A stretch of DNA of 64,000 nucleotides, from the NCBI GenBank assembly GCA_964587915.1, contig CAZPMK010000002.1, forward strand, positions 62,001 to 126,000, written 5' to 3'. The translations under genes were made by a program, and so were the position numbers. Each line of letters starts with the position of its first letter. The stretch's first letter is position 1. This DNA comes from CAG-177 sp964587915 (lineage in GTDB: Bacteria; Bacillota; Clostridia; Oscillospirales; Acutalibacteraceae). Under the pieces are notes generated by a model, which was not told where the DNA came from, ran no database searches, and worked only from the letters and a program-made list of their open reading frames with translations. This document shows, piece after piece, positions 58,343 to 64,000 of this stretch.

Positions 58343-58378
58343 AAAAGCACCCCCAAAAGTGTAATGACATCGAATAAT

Positions 58379-58407
58379 ATTTTATTTGAAAAGCGAGAGA
58401 AAGTCAA
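58379..58407 (-). promoter_or_regulatory. Promoter of the TetR gene
   Basis: Minus strand: TTGACT (58402-58407), 17-base spacer, TAAAAT (58379-58384). Confidence 0.65.
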
Positions 58408-58436
58408 CCTAAAATAAAATTTTTTTACAATTGATT

Positions 58437-58471
58437 TAAAACCTTGCCGCTGTCCGAGCTGAACAGCGGCA
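58437..58471 (-). terminator. Terminator of serS
   Basis: Minus-strand hairpin TGCCGCTGT (58463-58471 side) with ACAGCGGCA (58445-58453 side), perfect 9-bp stem, then AGGTTTTAAAT. Confidence 0.75.
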
Positions 58472-58477
58472 TGAAAA

Positions 58478-59764
58478 TTATTTAACGGGAACGAGCTTTT
58501 CTTTTCCACCCATGTAGGGTCTCAATGCAACGGGAACGTTTATGCTGCCGTCGGCGTTGAGGTTGTTTTCAAGGAAAGCTATGAGCATTCTCGGAGGAGC
58601 AACCACCGTGTTGTTGAGAGTGTGTGCAAAGTATTTTCCATCCTTGCCGTCAACTCTGATTTTCAGACGGCGTGCCTGTGCATCACCGAGATTTGAGCAG
58701 GAGCCGACTTCAAAGTATTTTTTCTGTCTGGGTGACCATGCTTCAACGTCAAAGGATTTAACCTTGAGGTCGGCGAGGTCTCCGGAGCAGCATTCAAGCG
58801 TTCTGACGGGAATATCGAGGGAACGGAAAAGGTCAACGGTGTTCTGCCAGAGCTTGTCAAACCACATCATGCTGTCCTCGGGCTTGCAGACAACTATCAT
58901 TTCCTGCTTTTCAAATTGATGAATCCTGTAAACGCCCCTTTCCTCAATGCCGTGAGCACCCTTTTCCTTGCGGAAGCAGGGAGAATAGCTTGTAAGAGTG
59001 TGGGGGAGAGTATCCTCATCAATAATCGTATCAATGTATTTGCCTATCATTGAATGCTCGCTGGTGCCGATAAGATAGAGGTCTTCACCCTCGATTTTAT
59101 ACATCATTGCATCCATTTCTGCAAAGCTCATAACGCCGGTTACAACGTTACTGCGAATCATAAAGGGCGGAATGCAGTAGGTGAAGCCTTTGTCAATCAT
59201 GAAGTCTCTTGCGTAGGAGATAACAGCGGAATGAAGTCTTGCAATGTCTCCGCAAAGATAATAGAAGCCGTTGCCCGCGACCTTTCTTGCTGCATCAAGG
59301 TCAATGCCGTTAAAGCGTTCCATGATTTCCGTATGATAGGGAATTTCAAAATCGGGAACGAGCGGCTCACCGTATTTTGTCACCTCAACATTTTCGCTGT
59401 CGTCCTTACCGATGGGTACCGACGGGTCGATAATGTTGGGAATGACCATCATTATTTTTGTGATCTTTTCGGTGTATTCGGCTTCGAGGCGTTCGCATTC
59501 GGCAAGTCTTTCGGAGAACTCGGTTACCTTTGTCTTTGCCGCCATCGCCTCGTCCTTTTTGCCCTGTGCCATGAGAGCACCGATTTCCTTGGAAACCTTG
59601 TTTCTGTTGGCTCTCAGGGAATCCGCCTCCTGCTTTATCGCTCTTGATTCGGCATCGAGTGCGATTACTTCGTCAACAAGAGGGAGCTTCTTGTCTTGAA
59701 ATTTCTTTTTGATATTTTCTTTGACTGCATCCGGATTTTCTCTTAAAAATTTTATGTCTAACAT
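58478..59764 (-). CDS. serS: Seryl-tRNA synthetase
   Basis: 428 residues. It charges tRNA-Ser and tRNA-Sec. The N-terminal coiled-coil arm is at ~1-105 (AIKQEADSLRANRNKVSKEIGALM). Class II motif 2 is SPCFRKEKGAHGIEERGVYR, motif 3 region HTLNNTVVAPPRMLIAFLEN. The N-terminus is MLDIKFLRENPDAV. It is the third gene of a minus-strand unit, 33 bases behind the Mrp gene, too close for a T-box leader, and none is seen. Ribosome site AGGAGTG. Confidence 0.96.
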   Translation of the reverse strand: MLDIKFLRENPDAVKENIKKKFQDKKLPLVDEVIALDAESRAIKQEADSLRANRNKVSKEIGALMAQGKKDEAMAAKTKVTEFSERLAECERLEAEYTEKITKIMMVIPNIIDPSVPIGKDDSENVEVTKYGEPLVPDFEIPYHTEIMERFNGIDLDAARKVAGNGFYYLCGDIARLHSAVISYARDFMIDKGFTYCIPPFMIRSNVVTGVMSFAEMDAMMYKIEGEDLYLIGTSEHSMIGKYIDTIIDEDTLPHTLTSYSPCFRKEKGAHGIEERGVYRIHQFEKQEMIVVCKPEDSMMWFDKLWQNTVDLFRSLDIPVRTLECCSGDLADLKVKSFDVEAWSPRQKKYFEVGSCSNLGDAQARRLKIRVDGKDGKYFAHTLNNTVVAPPRMLIAFLENNLNADGSINVPVALRPYMGGKEKLVPVK

Positions 59765-59797
59765 TTTATCACTCCTGATTACTTATGTCACGGTTTA

Positions 59798-60625
59798 TTA
59801 TTCTGATTTGAGCAAAAAGTCAACGGCATCCGAAATGTATTTGTCGTCGGTCAGCTCAACGGCACCCTTGTCAACAAGAGAGGCATTTTTCGGATCGAGC
59901 GGAAGTCTTGCCAAAACGGGAACGCCGAGCTCCTTTGCAACTTCCTCAATATGACTTTCGCCGAAAATGCTGAATTCCTTGCCGCAATCGGGGCATACGG
60001 CATAGCTCATATTTTCAACAAGTCCGAGAACGGGAATGTTCATCAGCTTTGCCATGTTGTATGCCTTTTTGACTATCATTGTTACAAGCTCCTGCGGAGT
60101 GGTGACGATAACAATGCCGTCAACGGGAAGATTTTGGAATACCGTCAGAGGAACGTCGCCGGTTCCGGGAGGCATATCAACGAACATATAATCAACATCG
60201 CCCCAGGCAACATCTTTCCAGAATTGCTGAATTACACCCGAAATGACGGGACCTCTCCAAACAACGGGTGAATCTTCATTCTCGAGAAGAAGATTTACCG
60301 ACATAATTTTAATTCCCGTTTTGCTTTCTTCGGGCAAAAGACCCGTTTCATCAGCCTTTGCTCTGCCTTTTATTCCGAAAGACCTCGGGATTGACGGGCC
60401 CGTTACGTCCGCATCGAGCACGGCACAGGATTTTCCTCTTGCCTGCATTGCACTTGCAAGCATCGAGGTGACAAGCGACTTGCCTACGCCGCCCTTGCCG
60501 CTGACTACGGCAATTACCTTACCGACATTGCTGAACGGACCGCAGGGGATTCTGAGGTCTTGTGCTTGCTTTGATGAGCAATTGCTTGAACAGGTTGAGC
60601 AATTGCCGCTGCATGATTCGCTCAT
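59798..60625 (-). CDS. Mrp/NBP35 family ATP-binding iron-sulfur carrier
   Basis: 275 residues, P-loop ATPase that carries [4Fe-4S] clusters to apo-proteins. It begins with a Cys-rich stretch (SESCSGNCSTCSSNCSSK). The deviant Walker A is VVSGKGGVGKSLVTS, Switch I is LDADVTGPSIPR, Walker B is DYMFVDMPPGTGDVPL. The cluster-binding CxxC is in YAVCPDCGKEF. The start at 60625 has GGAG eight bases upstream; longer frames run into the neighbouring gene. 14 bases after the DUF1624 gene. Confidence 0.94.
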   Translation of the reverse strand: MSESCSGNCSTCSSNCSSKQAQDLRIPCGPFSNVGKVIAVVSGKGGVGKSLVTSMLASAMQARGKSCAVLDADVTGPSIPRSFGIKGRAKADETGLLPEESKTGIKIMSVNLLLENEDSPVVWRGPVISGVIQQFWKDVAWGDVDYMFVDMPPGTGDVPLTVFQNLPVDGIVIVTTPQELVTMIVKKAYNMAKLMNIPVLGLVENMSYAVCPDCGKEFSIFGESHIEEVAKELGVPVLARLPLDPKNASLVDKGAVELTDDKYISDAVDFLLKSE

Positions 60626-60639
60626 GTTTTTATCTCCAT

Positions 60640-61416
60640 TCATTTTAGAATATAATATACTGCCTGAGCCGCCAAAAATAAAAGCGGCATATGAACTATA
60701 TAGATGATAAGTGCTTTTCTGCCGAGAAAGGACAGAAATCCGCATCGCTTTTTATAAAGTGTCTCGGGAAAGCCTCGATTGAGAAAATATCTGCCGAGAA
60801 AATATCCGAAAAGGAAAATAAAGAAATTCGGCAAAAGCGGGAAATAATCTGCCGAATAAAAGGATGGCGAATAAATACCGAGTGGCATGAGCAGATTGGT
60901 ACCGTAAAGTGCTTCGGGAAGCTCCAAATATATAAGCTCTCCGTAGCTCAAAATTCTGCCTTCTATTCCGCTTGTAAGAGGATACAAAACCGCACATAAA
61001 AGTATACCTGCAAACGGCGACAGCCTTTCGAGCGGCTTTTTCAGCGGTACGCACAGAAGAATCGATACCGACAGAAAATGAAGTATGCCGAAATATATTT
61101 CCATACCCTCAAATCCGAGAGCAGGGAGGATCAATGCCGTAACCAGCGTAAAGCCCGTTGCGACCGCAAGCAAACGAAGTCCGCGTTTGAGGTTGCTCCT
61201 TGACAGACTGCAAGAAATCCCGCAAAGAGAAATGAAGATTGCGGCGAAGAACGGCTGTATCGGTTCAAAAAAGTTAAAAAGCGTTTCAGCACGAGATATT
61301 CCGAAGAGAGAATACAAAATGAAAAAGGCGTGATAAAAAATCATGCAGAAAACCGCAAGTCCCCGAAGCTCGTCAAGAAAGTGTATTCTGTTTTCGGAAG
61401 AGCTGTTCTTTGTCAT
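60640..61416 (-). CDS. DUF1624 / heparan-alpha-glucosaminide N-acetyltransferase-like membrane protein
   Basis: 258 residues with ~7 hydrophobic helices. The signature HFLDELRGLAVFCMIFYHAFF near the N-terminus contains the conserved D-x-x-R-G of this acyltransferase-like group, and PLGIYSPSFYSADYFPLLPNF is another family stretch. It may transfer an acetyl group to a sugar across the membrane, but no substrate is established for bacterial members. First gene of a unit with Mrp and serS. Ribosome site GAGGT. Confidence 0.87.
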   Translation of the reverse strand: MTKNSSSENRIHFLDELRGLAVFCMIFYHAFFILYSLFGISRAETLFNFFEPIQPFFAAIFISLCGISCSLSRSNLKRGLRLLAVATGFTLVTALILPALGFEGMEIYFGILHFLSVSILLCVPLKKPLERLSPFAGILLCAVLYPLTSGIEGRILSYGELIYLELPEALYGTNLLMPLGIYSPSFYSADYFPLLPNFFIFLFGYFLGRYFLNRGFPETLYKKRCGFLSFLGRKALIIYIVHMPLLFLAAQAVYYILK

Positions 61417-61439
61417 TTTGATTACCTCACTAAAGTATT

Positions 61440-61467
61440 ATTTTAACATATCACAAGGAAAATGCAA
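61440..61467 (-). promoter_or_regulatory. Promoter of DUF1624-mrp-serS unit
   Basis: Minus strand: TTGCAT (61462-61467), 16-base spacer, TAAAAT (61440-61445). Confidence 0.55.
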
Positions 61468-61546
61468 GGGTTTATTGATTTTTTGACCCCAAAAAGTGAG
61501 AATTTAAAAAAATTATAAATAATATATAGCGTATTCGGCTCAAATA

Positions 61547-61555
61547 TGCTATAAT
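61547..61555 (+). promoter_or_regulatory. Extended -10 promoter of GtrA gene
   Basis: TGC-TATAAT (61547-61555) without a convincing -35 box, in an A/T-rich gap. Confidence 0.5.
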
Positions 61556-61587
61556 TTTTCAAAACAAAGGAACGGACGGTATTGTAT

Positions 61588-62133
61588 ATGATTGATAAAA
61601 TCAGAGAACTGCTTTTTAAGCTGTTCAAAAAAGACAGCTTTATCGGCAAGCTCATTGACAAATTCTTCACAAGAGAGATTGTAACATATATAATTTTCGG
61701 TGTGCTGACCACTGCCGTGAACCTTGTGACTTTTTATATCTTCAAGCAGATTTTTGTCTCGATAGGCTGGGACGGCGTTTTCAACAAGCTCTTCGGATCC
61801 GCCGGTTGGGATAAAGCACTTGAGCTTCTCGGAAGCGGAACGGATTATCTTGATGCAACGGTTATCGCTTGGACGGTTGCAGTCGTTTTTGCCTTTGTGA
61901 CAAATAAACTTATTGTTTTTGAATCAAAGAGCTGGAAGCCTGCCGTTGCGGGAAAAGAATTTCTCGGCTTCATCGGTGCAAGACTGTTTTCGCTTATTGT
62001 CGAGCTTGTTATGATGTTTGTCATGGTAACGCTCCTGAGATTCAACGAGTTTATCGCAAAGCTCATTGTTCAAGTTGTTGTCGTCATTTTGAATTATGTT
62101 TTCAGCAAGCTCTTGATTTTCAAAAACAAGTAA
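61588..62133 (+). CDS. GtrA family membrane protein
   Basis: 181 residues, four transmembrane helices. The GtrA pattern is clear: FFTREIVTYIIFGVLTTAVNLVTFYIF, VIAWTVAVVFAFVTNKLIVFES, and the last helix VVILNYVFSKLLIF. The family includes flippase-like proteins for lipid-linked sugars in wall or O-antigen glycosylation. No glycosyltransferase gene is adjacent. An insertion of ~35 residues between helices 1 and 2 (GWDGVFNKLFGSAGWDK) makes it longer than usual. Start codon ATG 61588, weak ribosome site. Confidence 0.87.
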   Translation: MIDKIRELLFKLFKKDSFIGKLIDKFFTREIVTYIIFGVLTTAVNLVTFYIFKQIFVSIGWDGVFNKLFGSAGWDKALELLGSGTDYLDATVIAWTVAVVFAFVTNKLIVFESKSWKPAVAGKEFLGFIGARLFSLIVELVMMFVMVTLLRFNEFIAKLIVQVVVVILNYVFSKLLIFKNK

Positions 62134-62146
62134 ACGGGGGAAAATT

Positions 62147-63301
62147 ATGTTTATAACAAATGATATTAAATATGTCGGCGTGAATGACCGCAAAATTGAC
62201 CTTTTCGAGGGTCAGTTTGTTGTCCCGAACGGCATGGCGTACAATTCATATGTCATCCTTGACGAAAAAACGGCGGTGCTCGATACCGTCGATGCCGCCT
62301 TTAACGAGGAATGGCTCGGCAATATTTCATCGGTTCTCGGAGAAAGAAAGGCCGATTATCTTATCGTACAGCACATGGAACCCGACCATTCGGCGAATAT
62401 AGTCAATTTCTTAAAGGCATATCCCGAGGCGACCGTTGTTGCAAATTCAAAAACGCTCACCATGATGAATAACTTTTTTGATTTTGACTTTGACGGCAGA
62501 ATTTTGCTTGTTGAGGACGGCAGTGCTCTTTCTCTCGGAAAACACACTCTCAGCTTTGTTTTTGCTCCCATGGTTCATTGGCCCGAGGTAATGCTCACCT
62601 ATGATTCTGCGGATAAGATACTGTTTTCTGCGGACGCTTTCGGAAAATTCGGAGCACTCGACACCGATGAGGATTGGGACTGCGAGGCAAGACGCTATTA
62701 TTTCGGAATCGTCGGAAAATACGGTGCTCAGGTTCAGACGGTGCTTAAAAAAGCTGCGGCACTCGATATTGCAATTATATGCCCGCTCCACGGTCCCGTG
62801 CTTACCGAAAATCTTGGTCACTACCTTGAAAAATATGATATCTGGTCCGCTTACAAAGCTGAATCCGAGGGCGTTATGATAGCATACACCTCTGTTTACG
62901 GCAACACAAAAAAGGCGGCTCTCCTGCTTGGTGAGAAGCTGACCGCAAAAGGCTGTCCCAAGGTGGTGCTGTGTGATCTTGCAAGAGAGGATTCTGCTGA
63001 AGCGGTGGAGGATGCGTTCCGTTACGGCAAGCTCGTTCTTGCCACAACAACCTACAATTCCGATATTTTTCCATTTATGAAGCATTTTATTGATGCACTT
63101 ACCGAGAGGGGATACCGCAACAGAACGATAGGCTTAATTGAAAACGGCTCATGGGCACCCGTTGCCGCAAAGCTCATGCGGGATAAATTTGAAAAGAGCA
63201 AGAATATTGAAATTCTCGAACCCGTTGTCAAAATAAAATCGGCACTGAATGCCGAGAGCGAAGCACAGCTCGATGCCCTTGCCGCAGAGCTTTGCAAATA
63301 A
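62147..63301 (+). CDS. FprA family A-type flavoprotein (flavo-diiron protein)
   Basis: 384 residues. An N-terminal metallo-beta-lactamase-like domain (~1-245) carries the di-iron ligands HMEPDH (His76, Glu78, Asp80), MVHWPEV, FSADAFGKF and CPLHGPV. A flavodoxin domain (~250-384) has the FMN loop YTSVYGNTKKAA. Such enzymes reduce O2 to water or NO to N2O, and protect anaerobes from oxygen. It lacks a C-terminal rubredoxin, so a separate electron donor is needed. Ribosome site GGGGGAAAA. Confidence 0.94.
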   Translation: MFITNDIKYVGVNDRKIDLFEGQFVVPNGMAYNSYVILDEKTAVLDTVDAAFNEEWLGNISSVLGERKADYLIVQHMEPDHSANIVNFLKAYPEATVVANSKTLTMMNNFFDFDFDGRILLVEDGSALSLGKHTLSFVFAPMVHWPEVMLTYDSADKILFSADAFGKFGALDTDEDWDCEARRYYFGIVGKYGAQVQTVLKKAAALDIAIICPLHGPVLTENLGHYLEKYDIWSAYKAESEGVMIAYTSVYGNTKKAALLLGEKLTAKGCPKVVLCDLAREDSAEAVEDAFRYGKLVLATTTYNSDIFPFMKHFIDALTERGYRNRTIGLIENGSWAPVAAKLMRDKFEKSKNIEILEPVVKIKSALNAESEAQLDALAAELCK

Positions 63302-63306
63302 AAATC

Positions 63307-63344
63307 AAGGCTGTAAGATGCGTTGTCGATCTTACAGCCTTTAA
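63307..63344. terminator. Bidirectional terminator between fprA and uvrA
   Basis: Perfect 13-bp stem AAGGCTGTAAGAT (63307-63319) with ATCTTACAGCCTT (63329-63341), between convergent genes; T-rich on both sides. Confidence 0.85.
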
Positions 63345-63346
63345 TA

Positions 63347-64000
63347 TTACCTGTTCAAAATTTCTTTCAGATATTTACCCGTATAAGATTTTTTGCATTT
63401 TGCCACTTCTTCGGGTGTGCCTTGAGCAACGATTCTGCCGCCGCCGTTACCGCCCTCCGGCCCGAGGTCGATAATGTGGTCGGCGGTTTTTATTACGTCA
63501 AGATTGTGTTCGATAACTATAACGGTATTTCCGTTGTCAACGAATTCTTGAAGCACGTCAATGAGCCGATGCACGTCGGCGGTATGCAAACCCGTTGTCG
63601 GCTCGTCGAGAATGTATACGGTTTTGCCCGTTGCATATCTTGAAAGCTCCGTTGCGAGCTTCACACGCTGAGCCTCTCCGCCGGAAAGAGTGGTTGCCGA
63701 CTGACCGAGCTTTACATATCCGAGACCGACATCGTACAGCGTTTTGATTTTGCGGTGGATTTTCGGAATGCTCTCAAAAAATCCCATCGCTTCCTCAACG
63801 GTCATTTCGAGAACGTCGTGAATGCTCTTATCTTTGTATTTAACCTCAAGCGTTTCCTTGTTGTATCTCTTTCCGCCGCAGACTTCACAGGGGACATAGA
63901 TATCCGCAAGAAAGTGCATTTCTATTTTAACTATTCCGTCGCCCTGACACGCTTCACAGCGACCGCCCTTGACATTAAAGGAGAAACGGTTTGGCTTGTA
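63347..64000 (-). CDS. uvrA: Excinuclease ABC subunit A, C-terminal part (5' end outside window)
   Basis: 218 residues at the end of UvrA, the damage-recognition ATPase of nucleotide excision repair; the frame is open to the right edge. It begins inside the second zinc module (NVKGGRCEACQGDG, then VPCEVCGGKRYN) and continues with the signature LGQSATTLSGGEAQRVKLA, Walker B YILDEPTTGLH, and switch VIVIEHNLDVIKTADHIIDLGPEGG. An ATG at 63919 is internal. Confidence 0.96.
   Translation of the reverse strand, partial: YKPNRFSFNVKGGRCEACQGDGIVKIEMHFLADIYVPCEVCGGKRYNKETLEVKYKDKSIHDVLEMTVEEAMGFFESIPKIHRKIKTLYDVGLGYVKLGQSATTLSGGEAQRVKLATELSRYATGKTVYILDEPTTGLHTADVHRLIDVLQEFVDNGNTVIVIEHNLDVIKTADHIIDLGPEGGNGGGRIVAQGTPEEVAKCKKSYTGKYLKEILNR

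Noticed and set aside
59765..59797. T-box leader for serS
   Set aside because: Only 33 bases separate serS from the gene before it, and no T-box sequence is present.

Overview
The window is ordinary chromosomal DNA of an anaerobic Clostridia-class Firmicute, most likely a gut Oscillospiraceae/Ruminococcaceae relative. The support for this is strong AGGAGG-type ribosome sites, sigma-A promoters, oxygen-sensitive enzymes (anaerobic sulfatase maturase, dehydratase activase, flavo-diiron protein, formate-THF ligase, Na+-pumping decarboxylase subunit) and single-membrane envelope genes. About 50 protein genes fill nearly all of it. I saw no rRNA, tRNA, insertion sequence, phage module, CRISPR array or replication origin.

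Left part (1-12 kb): the 3' end of pheT; ireB with a small conserved hypothetical; a complete branched-chain amino acid ABC importer (livJ-H-M-G-F) with an internal attenuator after livJ. Next come a minus-strand TetR regulator, acyl-CoA synthetase and alpha/beta hydrolase, and divergent from them an orphan Na+-translocating decarboxylase beta subunit with a 49-residue OadG-like partner.

Middle (13-27 kb): a secreted Ig-like protein, then a ten-gene minus-strand purine operon, purE-C-F-M-N-purO-purH-D-L-fhs. It is headed by a sigma-A promoter, a ZTP (pfl) riboswitch and an overlapping intrinsic terminator. It makes IMP from PRPP, with fhs supplying 10-formyl-THF for the two formyl transfers. 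The last two steps use a stand-alone AICAR transformylase and an archaeal-type PurO cyclohydrolase instead of bifunctional PurH. PurF lacks the usual N-terminal cysteine.

27-41 kb: an ECF sigma factor with a tiny partner, two PlsC acyltransferases, a two-gene version of the giant 2-hydroxyacyl-CoA dehydratase activase, an aldose epimerase, a MATE exporter, a DapA-family aldolase, a membrane-anchored PP2C phosphatase with a Thr-rich outer tail, a HAD phosphatase, and a sulfatase with its anSME.

41-64 kb: cell-wall and glycan genes (large amidase with a GHL10-like domain, GHL10 lipoprotein, DUF4091 protein), pantothenate uptake/kinase, a PflX-type radical SAM protein, MscL, ProC, a membrane M28 peptidase, an acetyltransferase, an SDR, an RluA pseudouridine synthase, a PrsA-like foldase, a TetR regulator, serS-Mrp-DUF1624, GtrA, a flavo-diiron protein, and the 3' end of uvrA.

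The most interesting items are the inverted-repeat element between oadB and its small partner (with a rearranged relative near 46 kb), the palindrome covering the oadB -35 box, the PurF variant, the receptor-like PP2C, the M28 peptidase with membrane hairpins inside its fold, and the GHL10/amidase pair. I found no clearly novel multi-gene defence or mobile system.
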